A stretch of DNA of 64,000 nucleotides from Prevotella dentasini JCM 15908 (GTDB lineage: Bacteria > Bacteroidota > Bacteroidia > Bacteroidales > Bacteroidaceae), in assembly GCF_000614065.1 (NCBI RefSeq), contig NZ_BAKG01000006.1, positions 1 through 64,000 of the forward strand, read 5' to 3'. Made by a program: the position numbers and the translations under genes. Positions 27,354-35,496 of the stretch are shown here, one piece after another (within the stretch, counting starts at the first letter, position 1; each line of letters opens with the position of its first letter). The notes beneath the pieces were generated by a model. The model searched no databases and was not told where the DNA came from. It saw only the letters and a list, made by a program, of their open reading frames with translations.

Positions 27354-29108
27354 TTACATGTCAAGCTCAACAGAGTAAGAGTGAACATTCCAAGGCAAAA
27401 TCTTGGTCTCAACAGACATCCAAGTTTCCTTCGGAGTCAATGGGTCGTCTGGGTCTACAGAAGGCTCATCCGGCTCGTTAGGATTGTCTGGCTTCGGGTC
27501 TGGGTTGTTAGGATCGTTTGGATTTGGCTCAGGATCATCGCTCGGTACCAATGGGTTCCAGTTTGTACCGATTCTCTTGAAGCCGCTAATCTCAATATGA
27601 TAGATGTTGTTGCGGTTTACAGGAGAGTTAATCCACTTATTGCCTTCTACAGCACCTGTCTTATCAGGATTAATCCAAGCATAATACAAAGTCTTACCCT
27701 TAACATACAGGGAAGCGTCCTGCTTAGCTACGCCCTTCTTAGCTGCATCATGTGCTGCTGTGATAGATTCATAGAATATACCATTAGCACCCAAGTAGAA
27801 GTCCTTACCAGCAGGATAGCTATAATCTTCATAGATTGTACCGTCCTCTTTTACAACTCTTTTTGGTTGGAATTGAGCACGAACAAGTACATAAGCGGTG
27901 TTACCCTTACGATAATCAGAAGCATCCTGAGTATCACCCCACTTATGAGTGTTAGGCAAAATAAACTCACCATTCAACTGGGCAACCAAATCATTCTTAA
28001 TATTCTCCAACGCAGTACCTGCTACAGAGTTGTAAAGGGTCTTAGTAGGAACAGTTATACCGTTAATATTCTCTGCACCAGTATCGTCATAACCCTTCCA
28101 CAAACCAGAGTAATCATACTTTGGACCTACGTTAGTCCAAGTGTAGTCTTTATTTGTTTTATAGTCAGAGTTAGGAGTCTTATAAGTCAATTCAGGAATA
28201 CCACCCTGACGCTGCATAAAGTAGATAGACTTCTCGCCTTGACCAACTACATACTTAATCTTAGTAACCTTACCCAATTCAGCATCCGGCTCTACTACAC
28301 CTTGCGTCAAAGCATCATCACCCTTAACTATAAACTCTGTAGCAGTTGTTGTAACCATTACGCGAGCTACAGCACGCTTCACTGTCAGATTAGCACGGTT
28401 TGTAGTGTTACCAGCCAAAGTAGCTTTTTCGCTTACATTGTCCTTAACATCTACATTTGTAGCAGCCTCAATAGCAGTCATGGTAATAACGTCAGTGTTA
28501 TCTCCATCTACAGCAGCAAGTCCGTCTGCAGAAGTTTTCACGTTAGTGTGAGCATTACCAGTATTGGCAGGAGCTAAGAAGTTACCCGCAGCATCTGCAA
28601 CATTTTCATACTTCACCTTGAATGCATCAAGTGTAGTAGTTCCTTTATCGTGAGGCAAGAAATCTTTTGTTTCTTGTGTTGGATTAACAACTACATAAAC
28701 AGTTTTGTTACCCGGCAAAACCTTAATACCTTTAGAAGGAGCAATCGTTACAGAGTTGTCAGCGGCAGCACCCTGAACTTGGAACTGACCAGCAGCAAAT
28801 TCCTCATTGGCTTCGAGCTTGTTACTTGCATCAAAGACATAAACTTCGATTGCCTTGATTTTGTCCTTACCTGCCCACTTACCTACAAAGTTGTAGTCGG
28901 GCTTATCACTTTCTTCTGTGTCTTTCTGGTTATCAGCATCAGCACGAGTGCCACTGCCAGTAGACAAATTGATAGCAACAGACATGTAGGTGCTGCCGTT
29001 AGGCGCAGTGTCAGTGCCGTTTCCAAGCTCGTCGTTGCTTGAACATGCTGTCAGAAGTCCTAACCCGAGGACTAAAGCAGCCATTGCATTTGTTTTGAAT
29101 TTAAACAT
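27354..29108 (-). CDS. mfa1: Mfa1-family major fimbrial subunit
   Basis: Structural subunit of type V fimbriae. The precursor is a lipoprotein that is cleaved and polymerised on the surface by donor-strand exchange. It is 584 aa, with lipobox GLLTAC (Cys about 22), a likely maturation site after Arg about 55 (GSGTRADADNQ), IKAIEVYVFDASNKL, and the conserved strand TVKRAVARVMV near 245. A long Pro/Asp/Asn linker (near 535-565) is followed by the terminal strand WMSVETKILPWNVHSYSVEL. Codons are more AT-rich than in the neighbouring genes, as often seen in variable surface antigens. It lies 40 bases after the OmpA-like gene and is followed by a terminator-like hairpin. Confidence 0.9.
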   Translation of the reverse strand: MFKFKTNAMAALVLGLGLLTACSSNDELGNGTDTAPNGSTYMSVAINLSTGSGTRADADNQKDTEESDKPDYNFVGKWAGKDKIKAIEVYVFDASNKLEANEEFAAGQFQVQGAAADNSVTIAPSKGIKVLPGNKTVYVVVNPTQETKDFLPHDKGTTTLDAFKVKYENVADAAGNFLAPANTGNAHTNVKTSADGLAAVDGDNTDVITMTAIEAATNVDVKDNVSEKATLAGNTTNRANLTVKRAVARVMVTTTATEFIVKGDDALTQGVVEPDAELGKVTKIKYVVGQGEKSIYFMQRQGGIPELTYKTPNSDYKTNKDYTWTNVGPKYDYSGLWKGYDDTGAENINGITVPTKTLYNSVAGTALENIKNDLVAQLNGEFILPNTHKWGDTQDASDYRKGNTAYVLVRAQFQPKRVVKEDGTIYEDYSYPAGKDFYLGANGIFYESITAAHDAAKKGVAKQDASLYVKGKTLYYAWINPDKTGAVEGNKWINSPVNRNNIYHIEISGFKRIGTNWNPLVPSDDPEPNPNDPNNPDPKPDNPNEPDEPSVDPDDPLTPKETWMSVETKILPWNVHSYSVELDM

Positions 29109-29148
29109 AATAACTGATTAAAAATAAAATATTGTTTTTTATCTCTGT

Positions 29149-30599
29149 TTATCGTTCGCCGATGCTTTCGAGCATCTTCTCCAACTCCTTCATGTTGCTC
29201 TGTGCCTCGGGCATGTCAGCCACCTGCATGAAGAGTTCCTTAGCCTTTGCCCAGTTGCCCTTCTTGGCATTGAGCACTCCCAAGCTGTTAACGGCCTGCG
29301 GCAGACGTGCCGCACCCTTGAGCAGGTTTTCAACGGCATTGTCTACGCTTCCCTCCGATATTTTCAGGGCAGCGAGGTTTGCCATGCTCACAGGTTCGTT
29401 GGGGTAGATGGTAGCGGCGGTGCGGAAAGCGGCATTACGCTCTTCGCTGCCCTCGGGGTAGGAGTTTGCCACCATATACATCTCGTTCAGGCTCAGCAGG
29501 TGCGGCTTGGTGGCCATGTAGGCCTTTGCCTCTTCGAGATTGAAGTCCTTCACGCTGTACTTCAGGGTGTACTCCGTGCGGCGGAGGAGTGGGTAGAAGT
29601 TGAGCAGCAGGAAGCGGTAGGGCAGTCCCTCGTGCATTGAGACGAGCTTCTCCTTGCGTGCCTGTCCGCTATAGTTGTTGATGATGGTCAGCACGTCGTT
29701 CTTCCACTCCATTTCGGAGTTGTTGACCAGCTTCAGCAGTCCGTCCCAGTCCTCGCCATGTCCCTGAACATGGAACATGCCGACGGGCATCTTGAACTTG
29801 TCTACAAGATAGTTGACCAAGGCCTGTGCGCGGTTCTTGGAGAGGTCGAGGTTTGCCTTCTCGTAGCCCTCGGGCGAGGCGTAGCCGTCAATGGAGACGT
29901 CGGACACCTTGAGGTCCTTGTTCGTCAGTATGCTGTTGGTGATGCTGTCCACGCGGTCGAGTTCGGGCTTGTTGTTGCGGTAGTCGCGCTTCAGGGTAGA
30001 GTTGGACACCACGAAGGCGAAATGCGCTGCAAACCTCTCGTTCCTCACCTTATTTATTTCGGCCTTAGCTCAATGTACGCCAACTGGTAATGCGGCGCAT
30101 AGGGGTCGCCGAAGAGATGCTGCGCCACGTCGTAGTTGTCCTCGCCCAAATCGCAGCCGGCACAACCCCGGGTGTGCTCGTCTACCTTTACGGCAGCCTG
30201 CGACATCCAGCTGCTGTAAGGAGCCGACAGGAGCACTTCTACTTCCTGCGGCTTTCCGTTGCGGCGGTGTACTACAGCCAGAGGCTCTACGCCCCGGTCG
30301 AGCTTCTTGGCCTGACGCCTGTACTGCACGAGGGCGTTGTGCCTTCCTATATAAATAGGTGGGAAGGTGTAGGCTTTCGCACCGTCGTCGGCCGTGAGGG
30401 AGGGCGTCAGCGTGAGGAGCGTCTGCCCCTTGAGCTTCACGTCGTCCAACACAACGGTCATCTTGGCTCTCACGGAGTCGCCGTCACGATAGGCCTTCTG
30501 TATCTTAAAGCGCGGACCTCCGCCCTCTGCCGCAAAAGCAAACACGGGGCACAGTGCCAACGAGGCCAGCAAACAGTTCTTAATGATATTCTTCATCAT
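29149..30599 (-). pseudogene. DUF3868/OmpA-like fimbrial operon protein, one frameshift
   Basis: With one base restored near 30067 this encodes 483 aa. The N-terminus has a signal peptide (VFAFAAEGG) and a DUF3868 region (GPRFKIQKAYRDGDSVRAKM), with a conserved YSSWM and CAGCD. After the break the second frame resumes as KAEINKVRNERFAAHFAFVV and carries an OmpA-like peptidoglycan-binding region (VSIDGYASPEGYEKANLDLSKNRAQALVNYL), then a TPR-like C-terminus (SMANLAALKISEGSVDNAVENLLKG). Such proteins accompany DUF3575 genes in Bacteroidales fimbrial loci and probably link the fimbrial machinery to the cell wall. The gap to the DUF3575 gene is 10 bases. Confidence 0.82.
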
Positions 30600-30609
30600 A
30601 GCTCCTTAC

Positions 30610-31188
30610 TTATTTTATCATGTAAACCAGTGAGACTGCGGCCTTGGTGGGTCCCCAGAAACCTTTCTTGTCGCTCTTTTCCTTCACTCCGCACTTGGCA
30701 CACTTGAACCGGTCGTAGTCGAAATAGGTGTATCCTGCTCCTGCCTCCAGTTCGAGTCCCCAGTGCTTGGACAATGCCCACTGATAGCCGACAGACACGC
30801 CTCCGCCTACCATCCATCCCTCGTAGCGGTGTTCCTTCGTGGAAGGAAACAGGCCGAAGGGCAGGCTATAGTTGCCTACATTGTACTGCCCGGCATGGGC
30901 ATGAACGCCCACGAACCACCCGTTGAAGGAGGAACAGAACCAATAACGCCATTCCGGCTGAACGGCCCATACCTTCATCTTCTTGTTGTCGCTGTAAGTA
31001 AAGGGATTCAGAACGCCCATCACGTCGAGCGTGTGTTTCTTTCCCAAACTCATTTCGACAGAAAAGTTGGGTGCCGGTAAAGCCGCATCTGCCAACACGT
31101 TTGTCTTCAGTGCTATCTCCTGTGCCTTACCTTGAATGGAAAACAGGGAGATGCACAACAAGATAGCGAGCGATCTAATTTGCATCAT
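30610..31188 (-). CDS. DUF3575 outer-membrane-type protein, first gene of fimbrial operon
   Basis: A 192-aa protein with a signal peptide (MMQIRSLAILLCISLFSIQGKAQ). It has the DUF3575 pattern: ALKTNVLADAALPAPNFSVEMSLGKKHTLDV near 25-55, WAVQPEWRYWFCSSFNGWFVGVH, and a C-terminal strand ending in KAAVSLVYMIK, suggesting a small beta-barrel. DUF3575 proteins regularly precede DUF3868 and Mfa/Fim genes in Bacteroidales. ATG 31188 or 31185 fits the signal peptide; an upstream in-frame ATG at 31224 would add a charged stretch before it. A four-cysteine cluster near the end (KCAKCG) is unexplained. Confidence 0.82.
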   Translation of the reverse strand: MMQIRSLAILLCISLFSIQGKAQEIALKTNVLADAALPAPNFSVEMSLGKKHTLDVMGVLNPFTYSDNKKMKVWAVQPEWRYWFCSSFNGWFVGVHAHAGQYNVGNYSLPFGLFPSTKEHRYEGWMVGGGVSVGYQWALSKHWGLELEAGAGYTYFDYDRFKCAKCGVKEKSDKKGFWGPTKAAVSLVYMIK

Positions 31189-31286
31189 GACATGTATTTT
31201 ATTTTTTAATGATATTTTTCTCAAGTAATTTTACCCATATAAATATGGGGTATATTGCTTTTCTTCTATTTCAGCTCTTGCTATTA

Positions 31287-31377
31287 AGACTTTACAACCT
31301 TTTTTTATTGAGGATACATGTATTCTATATAGACAAGAGTTCATTAGTTATTCGTGGACTTACAGACTTTACAACCT
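31287..31377. repeat. Direct repeat in fimbrial operon leader
   Basis: The 14-base sequence AGACTTTACAACCT occurs at 31287-31300 and 31364-31377, 77 bases apart in the same orientation, within the ~245-base leader of the fimbrial operon. It is a candidate regulator-binding or RNA element. The surrounding DNA is strongly AT-rich. Confidence 0.6.
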
Positions 31378-31438
31378 GCGTTCTTTTATATAACTCCTCA
31401 TTTTATAATGTTACATCCCAAACCTCATTCGGGTTCTG

Positions 31439-31469
31439 CAAAGGTATGTATTTCAGAAAGGTTTACCAA
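31439..31469 (-). promoter_or_regulatory. Fimbrial operon promoter
   Basis: Minus strand: TTG at 31467-31469, 20-base spacer, TACCTTTG at 31439-31446. Transcription should start near 31432, giving a leader of about 245 bases before the DUF3575 start. A run of C (about 31496-31505) sits 30 bases upstream and could vary in length. No flanking inverted repeats that would make the promoter invertible were found. Confidence 0.6.
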
Positions 31470-31629
31470 AATTAATTTAATAATCTTGCTCCTTACCCCC
31501 CCCCCATTTAACTATTATTCACCTTTCGTAACAAGTATAAGGCAAAAAAGAGAAGTTTTGGGGGAATATCTGCAAGCGCACGGGGAAGGTGTGGGGCAGG
31601 TGGGAGTTTTCTGTCAACGCACGGGGAAA

Positions 31630-31882
31630 TGTAGGGACAGACCCCGTGTCTGTCCGCACGCAAATATCTTTCGCATAGGCACAGATAGATGGAGAAAAAC
31701 AGCACGAGGAAGAAGCGGACAGGCACGGGGCCTGTCCCTACAGATTGGAAACTGCCAACGCACGGGGATGTAGGGACAGACCCCGTGTCTGTCCGCACGC
31801 AAATATCTTTCGGATAGGCACAGATAGATGGAAAAAATCACCACGAGAAACAGGCGGACAGGCACGGGGCCTGTCCCTACAG
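31630..31882. repeat. Duplicated family A repeat module, copies 6-9
   Basis: Two modules of about 126 bases (31618-31743 and 31757-31882) repeat each other. Each has a GGACAGACCCCGTGTCTGTCC-type hairpin, a conserved spacer (GCAAATATCTTTCG, then ATAGGCACAGATAGATGG), and a GGACAGGC/GCCTGTCC palindrome in opposite orientation. The unit is thus a composite with outward-closed ends TGTAGGG and CCCTACAG. No coding function is supported. Confidence 0.85.
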
Positions 31883-31904
31883 GTGGATGGGGGCTGCATA
31901 CTTC

Positions 31905-32087
31905 CAAGACCGCGAAACGAAAATGCCGTTTTCGCATGACGAAAACGGCACTTTGACCATGCGAAACGGGCTTGTTCATAATACGGGCTTGTCAACAACA
32001 TGAGGCCTGCACATGATACGGGCCTGTCGGCAAAATGCGCACGTGATACGGGACTGTCGGCAAAATGCGCATGGGAAACGGGCTGAC
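31905..32087. repeat. Family B repeat, copy 2, with a tandem tail
   Basis: Palindrome core AAAATGCCGTTTTCG / CGAAAACGGCACTTT at 31919-31954, followed by ATGCGAAACGGGCTTGTTCAT as in copy 3. It is then followed up to the comF stop by degenerate units of the form GATACGGGCCTGTCGGCAA (two good copies about 30 bases apart near 32015-32075). The region 31189-32087 contains no supported gene. Confidence 0.75.
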
Positions 32088-32762
32088 CTATTTCTTGGAA
32101 AAACCCAACGAGAGGATGCTGACTTTCACGCCCTCCGCCTTCAGAACCTCCGAACCGAGGGACACGAGGGTGGCACCTGTGGTGATGATGTCGTCGACGA
32201 GAAGGATGTGCCGGCCCACAATCAGGGAGGGACGGACAAGGCGGAACACGCCGGCAACATTCTCGTTGCGCTCCCACGGGGTCTTATGGGTCTGACTGGC
32301 GGCGAACCTCGTCCGCCTCACAGCACCGGACAAGATGGGAATATGCGTAACGGAACTGATGCCGCGGGCTATCTCCACGCTCTGGTTATATCCGCGCCGG
32401 ACGACGCGCCCCCGGGTGAGCGGTACAGGCAGCAGGCCGCCGATGCCGTCGAAGAATCCAGAAGGCTGATATTCTTGGGCTACAAGCCGTCCCAAGTCTT
32501 CGCCCACTTCGGGATGGTCGAAATACTTCAGCAGATAGATGAGCCTGCCGACATCGGAATGGGGATGATAGAAAAAGAACGACGAGCACTTCTCCACGGG
32601 GATGCGCCCCCAGAAGATACGGGCAAGCTCGTTGTCACGGGCAGACTGGTGATAGCCGGTGCGGGGCAGGGCGAGGTTGCAGGCGGTGCAGAGACACTCT
32701 TCGGTCATGGCGAGCCGCCTGCCACAGACTTGGCAGGCACGGGGGGCGAGGAGGTCGAACAT
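32088..32762 (-). CDS. comF: ComF-family phosphoribosyltransferase-like protein
   Basis: ComF proteins are PRTase-fold proteins needed for DNA uptake in competent bacteria; their reaction is unknown. The 224-aa protein has an N-terminal zinc-ribbon (CQVCGRRLAMTEECLCTAC), LLPVPLTRGRVVRRGYNQ in the middle and the PRPP-type loop ILLVDDIITTGATL near 190. ATG 32762 lies 13 bases after the restored recX stop. Because recX carries a frameshift, an unbroken reading frame runs through both, giving a false 401-aa RecX-ComF fusion. The gene ends at a tandem repeat. Confidence 0.88.
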   Translation of the reverse strand: MFDLLAPRACQVCGRRLAMTEECLCTACNLALPRTGYHQSARDNELARIFWGRIPVEKCSSFFFYHPHSDVGRLIYLLKYFDHPEVGEDLGRLVAQEYQPSGFFDGIGGLLPVPLTRGRVVRRGYNQSVEIARGISSVTHIPILSGAVRRTRFAASQTHKTPWERNENVAGVFRLVRPSLIVGRHILLVDDIITTGATLVSLGSEVLKAEGVKVSILSLGFSKK

Positions 32763-32775
32763 CCGCGACCAGAGG

Positions 32776-33293
32776 CTAATCGTCGGCGGCATCGTCTGCG
32801 GTAAAGTCAATGTCGCCGGTAATGCCGTTGAATCCGGCTTCGTCGATGCACCGGCGGATGAGTTCGATGGTGAAGCCGCGTCCGATGGCAAAGCGGATGA
32901 GCTTCGCGGAACGCTCGTAGTCGGTCTCTGCTTGATGGCAGGATACTTGCCGGCCAGCAGGGGGCGGAGTATTTCGAGATACTCCCGGTCGTCTACCCCG
33001 TCCAGAACGGCCTGTGCCGTCTGGCGGTCGATGTGCTTTGCCCACAGAGCCTGCTCTATCTTGCGCCGTCCCCATTTGTTGTAGCGTATCTTGTCGTGGA
33101 CGAACGACCGCGCAAACCGTTCGTCGTCGACGTACTTCTGACTGACGAGACGGTCGAGAATCTTTTCCCGTTCCTCCTCCGTCAGTCCCCATCTGCGCAT
33201 TTTCTCACGCATTTCGCCCGAACAGTGCTCGCCCTTTGCGCAGAGGGCAGCGAGCCTCTGCAGGGCCTGCGAAGGTGATAACTCATTATTCAT
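32776..33293 (-). pseudogene. recX: RecX-family regulator, one frameshift
   Basis: RecX modulates RecA filaments. With one base restored near 32930 the product is 172 aa, a normal length. The first frame has LAALCAKGEHCSGEMREKMRRW and YVDDERFARSFVHDKIRYNKWG. It breaks in GKYPAIKQ, and the second frame continues as TDYERSAKLIRFAIGRGF to the stop at 32776. Without correction, translation runs on into comF. It lies 32 bases after prmC on the same strand. Confidence 0.85.
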
Positions 33294-33325
33294 AATTCAA
33301 AAAACTATAATTCAAAATCCGCAAT

Positions 33326-34189
33326 TCAAGACCCTCTCTCTCCCTTCACAAACCTTTCCTTTCCGAAGCGGTCCTTACGGCTCCCGACATTGCGATAGCC
33401 CAAATCGGAGAGCATCTCTTTCACCTTATATATATATAGGGGGTTGGTCTCGAAATAGACAGCCCCTCCGGCTGACAGCGCGCGCACGCCATACCCGGCA
33501 ATGGCGCGGTAGAAGAGCAAGGGGTCGTCGTCGGGCACGAAGAGGGCCGTGTCGGGTTCGTACTCGAGCACGTTCCGCGCCATGCCACCGGCTTCCTGAC
33601 GGCAGACATAGGGCGGATTGCTGACGATGACGTCGTACTTCCGGGAGGGCGCGGAAGGGTTCAGCGCGTCCGTCAGGCGGAAATCTACCTCCGCGCCCCA
33701 GCGCATGGCATTGTCGCGGGCAATGAGCAGCGCATCGCCCGAGACGTCCCACGCCGTGAGCATGCTGTTGCGGAGGGCGAGGGCGAGCGAGACGGCAATG
33801 CAGCCGCTGCCCGTGCCCACGTCGAGCACCTGCAGCGGTGCAGGCGGAAGGAGGGCGCAGTAGGGCGCACCGTAGTCGGCGACAATCCAGCGGCAGAGGT
33901 CTTCGGTCTCGGGACGGGGAATGAGCACGCCCGGAGCCACCCGGAAGCTCCGCCCGAGGAAAACAGCCTCGCCGAGAATGTACTGCACAGGCTCGGCCTG
34001 CACGAGCCTTTGCATTATTTTTTCGAGTTCCGTTGCCTCGTCTGTGGATAATTCACTAACTTTGCCCGTATAAATATCGGCCGGCGAAAAACCGAAACGG
34101 ACTTCGAGAACGGTGCGCACCAAGGCCTGTGCCTCGCCGGCATCATAGAGCGGCACGAGACGGTGCCAGAGTTGCTGAAACGACATCAT
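33326..34189 (-). CDS. prmC: Release factor glutamine methyltransferase
   Basis: Methylates the glutamine of the GGQ motif in release factors RF1 and RF2 using S-adenosylmethionine. The 287-aa protein has the PrmC N-terminal helical domain, VLIPRPETEDL, the SAM loop VLDVGTGSGCIAVSLAL and the catalytic VSNPPYV. In-frame codons extend to 34291, but a promoter is centred on 34194-34224 and the family begins near MMSFQQLWHRL, so ATG 34189 (or 34186) is preferred. That puts transcription and translation starts almost together. recX and comF follow on the same strand. Confidence 0.92.
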   Translation of the reverse strand: MMSFQQLWHRLVPLYDAGEAQALVRTVLEVRFGFSPADIYTGKVSELSTDEATELEKIMQRLVQAEPVQYILGEAVFLGRSFRVAPGVLIPRPETEDLCRWIVADYGAPYCALLPPAPLQVLDVGTGSGCIAVSLALALRNSMLTAWDVSGDALLIARDNAMRWGAEVDFRLTDALNPSAPSRKYDVIVSNPPYVCRQEAGGMARNVLEYEPDTALFVPDDDPLLFYRAIAGYGVRALSAGGAVYFETNPLYIYKVKEMLSDLGYRNVGSRKDRFGKERFVKGERGS

Positions 34190-34193
34190 AACG

Positions 34194-34224
34194 CAAAGGT
34201 AAGAAAATAATGAGAATGGAACAA
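34194..34224 (-). promoter_or_regulatory. prmC promoter overlapping the ribD start
   Basis: Minus strand: TTG at 34222-34224, 20-base spacer, TACCTTTG at 34194-34201. The -33 element lies inside the first codons of the divergent ribD gene (ATG 34210). The predicted start of transcription (about 34188) coincides with the prmC ATG, implying a very short or absent leader. Confidence 0.55.
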
Positions 34225-35223
34225 AGGGAAACTGACGAAATATACATGCGCCGCTGTCTTCAGCTCGCAGCGAACGGACGGCAGCTGGCAAAGCCCAACC
34301 CGATGGTGGGGGCGGTCATCGTGAGCGAGGACGGAAGAATCATAGGCGAGGGCTACCACATACGCTGCGGCGAGGGGCATGCCGAGGTGAACGCGTTCGC
34401 CTCGGTCAGCGAAGAGGACGAGGCACTGCTGCCGTCGGCAACCCTCTACGTCAGCCTCGAACCATGCTCGCACCACGGCAAGACCCCTCCCTGTGCCGAC
34501 CTGATAGTGCGGAAAGGCGTGCGGCGCGTGGTCTGCGGATGTATCGACCCCTTTGCCGAGGTACAGGGACGGGGCGTAAGGCGCATACGCGAAGCAGGCA
34601 TAGAAGTAACCGTAGGAGTGCTGGAAAAGGAATGTCTGGAACTGAACAGGCGGTTCATTACCTACAACAGGCACCGCCGGCCCTACATCATACTGAAGTG
34701 GGCACAGACGGCCAACGGATTCATCGGCTCTGCCCTGCCCCACCCCGGAGAGGGAGAGGGACAACCGCTGCAAGTATCGACCAGATTCACGAAGATGCTG
34801 GTGCACAAGCTGCGGGCCGAGAACGATGCCATACTCGTAGGCAGGACGACCGAAGAGCAGGAGCATCCGCAGCTCAACGTCAGACTATGGGCAGGCGAGA
34901 GTCCTGTTCCCCTTATCCTCTCTGCCTCTCTGGCAGCCTCGGGGCGCATTGCCCCACACGGCAAAAAGGTGTTCCCGACCATCGGGTCGGCACTGGACTA
35001 TCTGTTTGAAAACCAAAAGCAAAGCCTGATAGTGGAGGGAGGGGCGCGCACCCTGTGCTCCTTCATCGAGTGCGGCCTGTGGGACGAGATACGCGTAGAG
35101 ACCTCCCCACTGACCGTAGAGGGCGGAGTGAGGGCACCCCGGCTGCCCGACAACGTGCAGGTAGCAGGAACGCAGGACTTCGGCAACAGGATAACCGTCT
35201 ACCGCCGGACTTCAAAAGAGTAA
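34210..35223 (+). CDS. ribD: Bifunctional riboflavin deaminase/reductase
   Basis: Carries out the second and third steps of riboflavin synthesis, deamination and then NADPH reduction of the pyrimidine intermediate. The 337-aa protein has the zinc-deaminase motifs HAEVNA (about 57-62) and PCSHHGKTPPCADL (about 83-96), then a reductase domain from about 155 (RRPYIILKWAQTANGFI, LIVEGGARTL near 275). A segment at about 177-186 (PHPGEGEG) interrupts the usual sequence between NGFI and PLQVST, and its DNA looks like the insertion in leuS. It is divergent from prmC with overlapping control regions. Confidence 0.95.
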   Translation: MRMEQRETDEIYMRRCLQLAANGRQLAKPNPMVGAVIVSEDGRIIGEGYHIRCGEGHAEVNAFASVSEEDEALLPSATLYVSLEPCSHHGKTPPCADLIVRKGVRRVVCGCIDPFAEVQGRGVRRIREAGIEVTVGVLEKECLELNRRFITYNRHRRPYIILKWAQTANGFIGSALPHPGEGEGQPLQVSTRFTKMLVHKLRAENDAILVGRTTEEQEHPQLNVRLWAGESPVPLILSASLAASGRIAPHGKKVFPTIGSALDYLFENQKQSLIVEGGARTLCSFIECGLWDEIRVETSPLTVEGGVRAPRLPDNVQVAGTQDFGNRITVYRRTSKE

Positions 35224-35441
35224 GCCGAAAAGGCATGATAGCAATTTCCTGTCAGTCCGTCAGCCTTACAGGACTTATAACACACTGGTTATCTGCCGAT
35301 TGCACGAATTGTTAAAACTGACAGCAAAGGACATAAAAATAAAAACAGGTATTATATAGCCTTTAGAGTACCCAATATCGAGGCAGCAATCTTTCTTCCG
35401 CTCACACAACCTGTTTCCAAAGAAACCGTGTATAAAACAAT

Positions 35442-35470
35442 GGGGGATGTGCCATGACGGCACATCCCCC
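35442..35470 (-). terminator. Terminator of the large T9SS substrate gene
   Basis: Perfect 12-bp stem, GGGGGATGTGCC (35442-35453) and GGCACATCCCCC (35459-35470), with a 5-base loop, 26 bases past the stop. On the minus strand it is followed by TTGTTTTATA. Confidence 0.75.
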
Positions 35471-35496
35471 AATGGATAGGTGAAATGAAAACAATA

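Noticed and set aside
31225..31620. Invertible promoter for the fimbrial operon
   Set aside because: No pair of inverted repeats flanks the promoter and no invertase gene is in the window.
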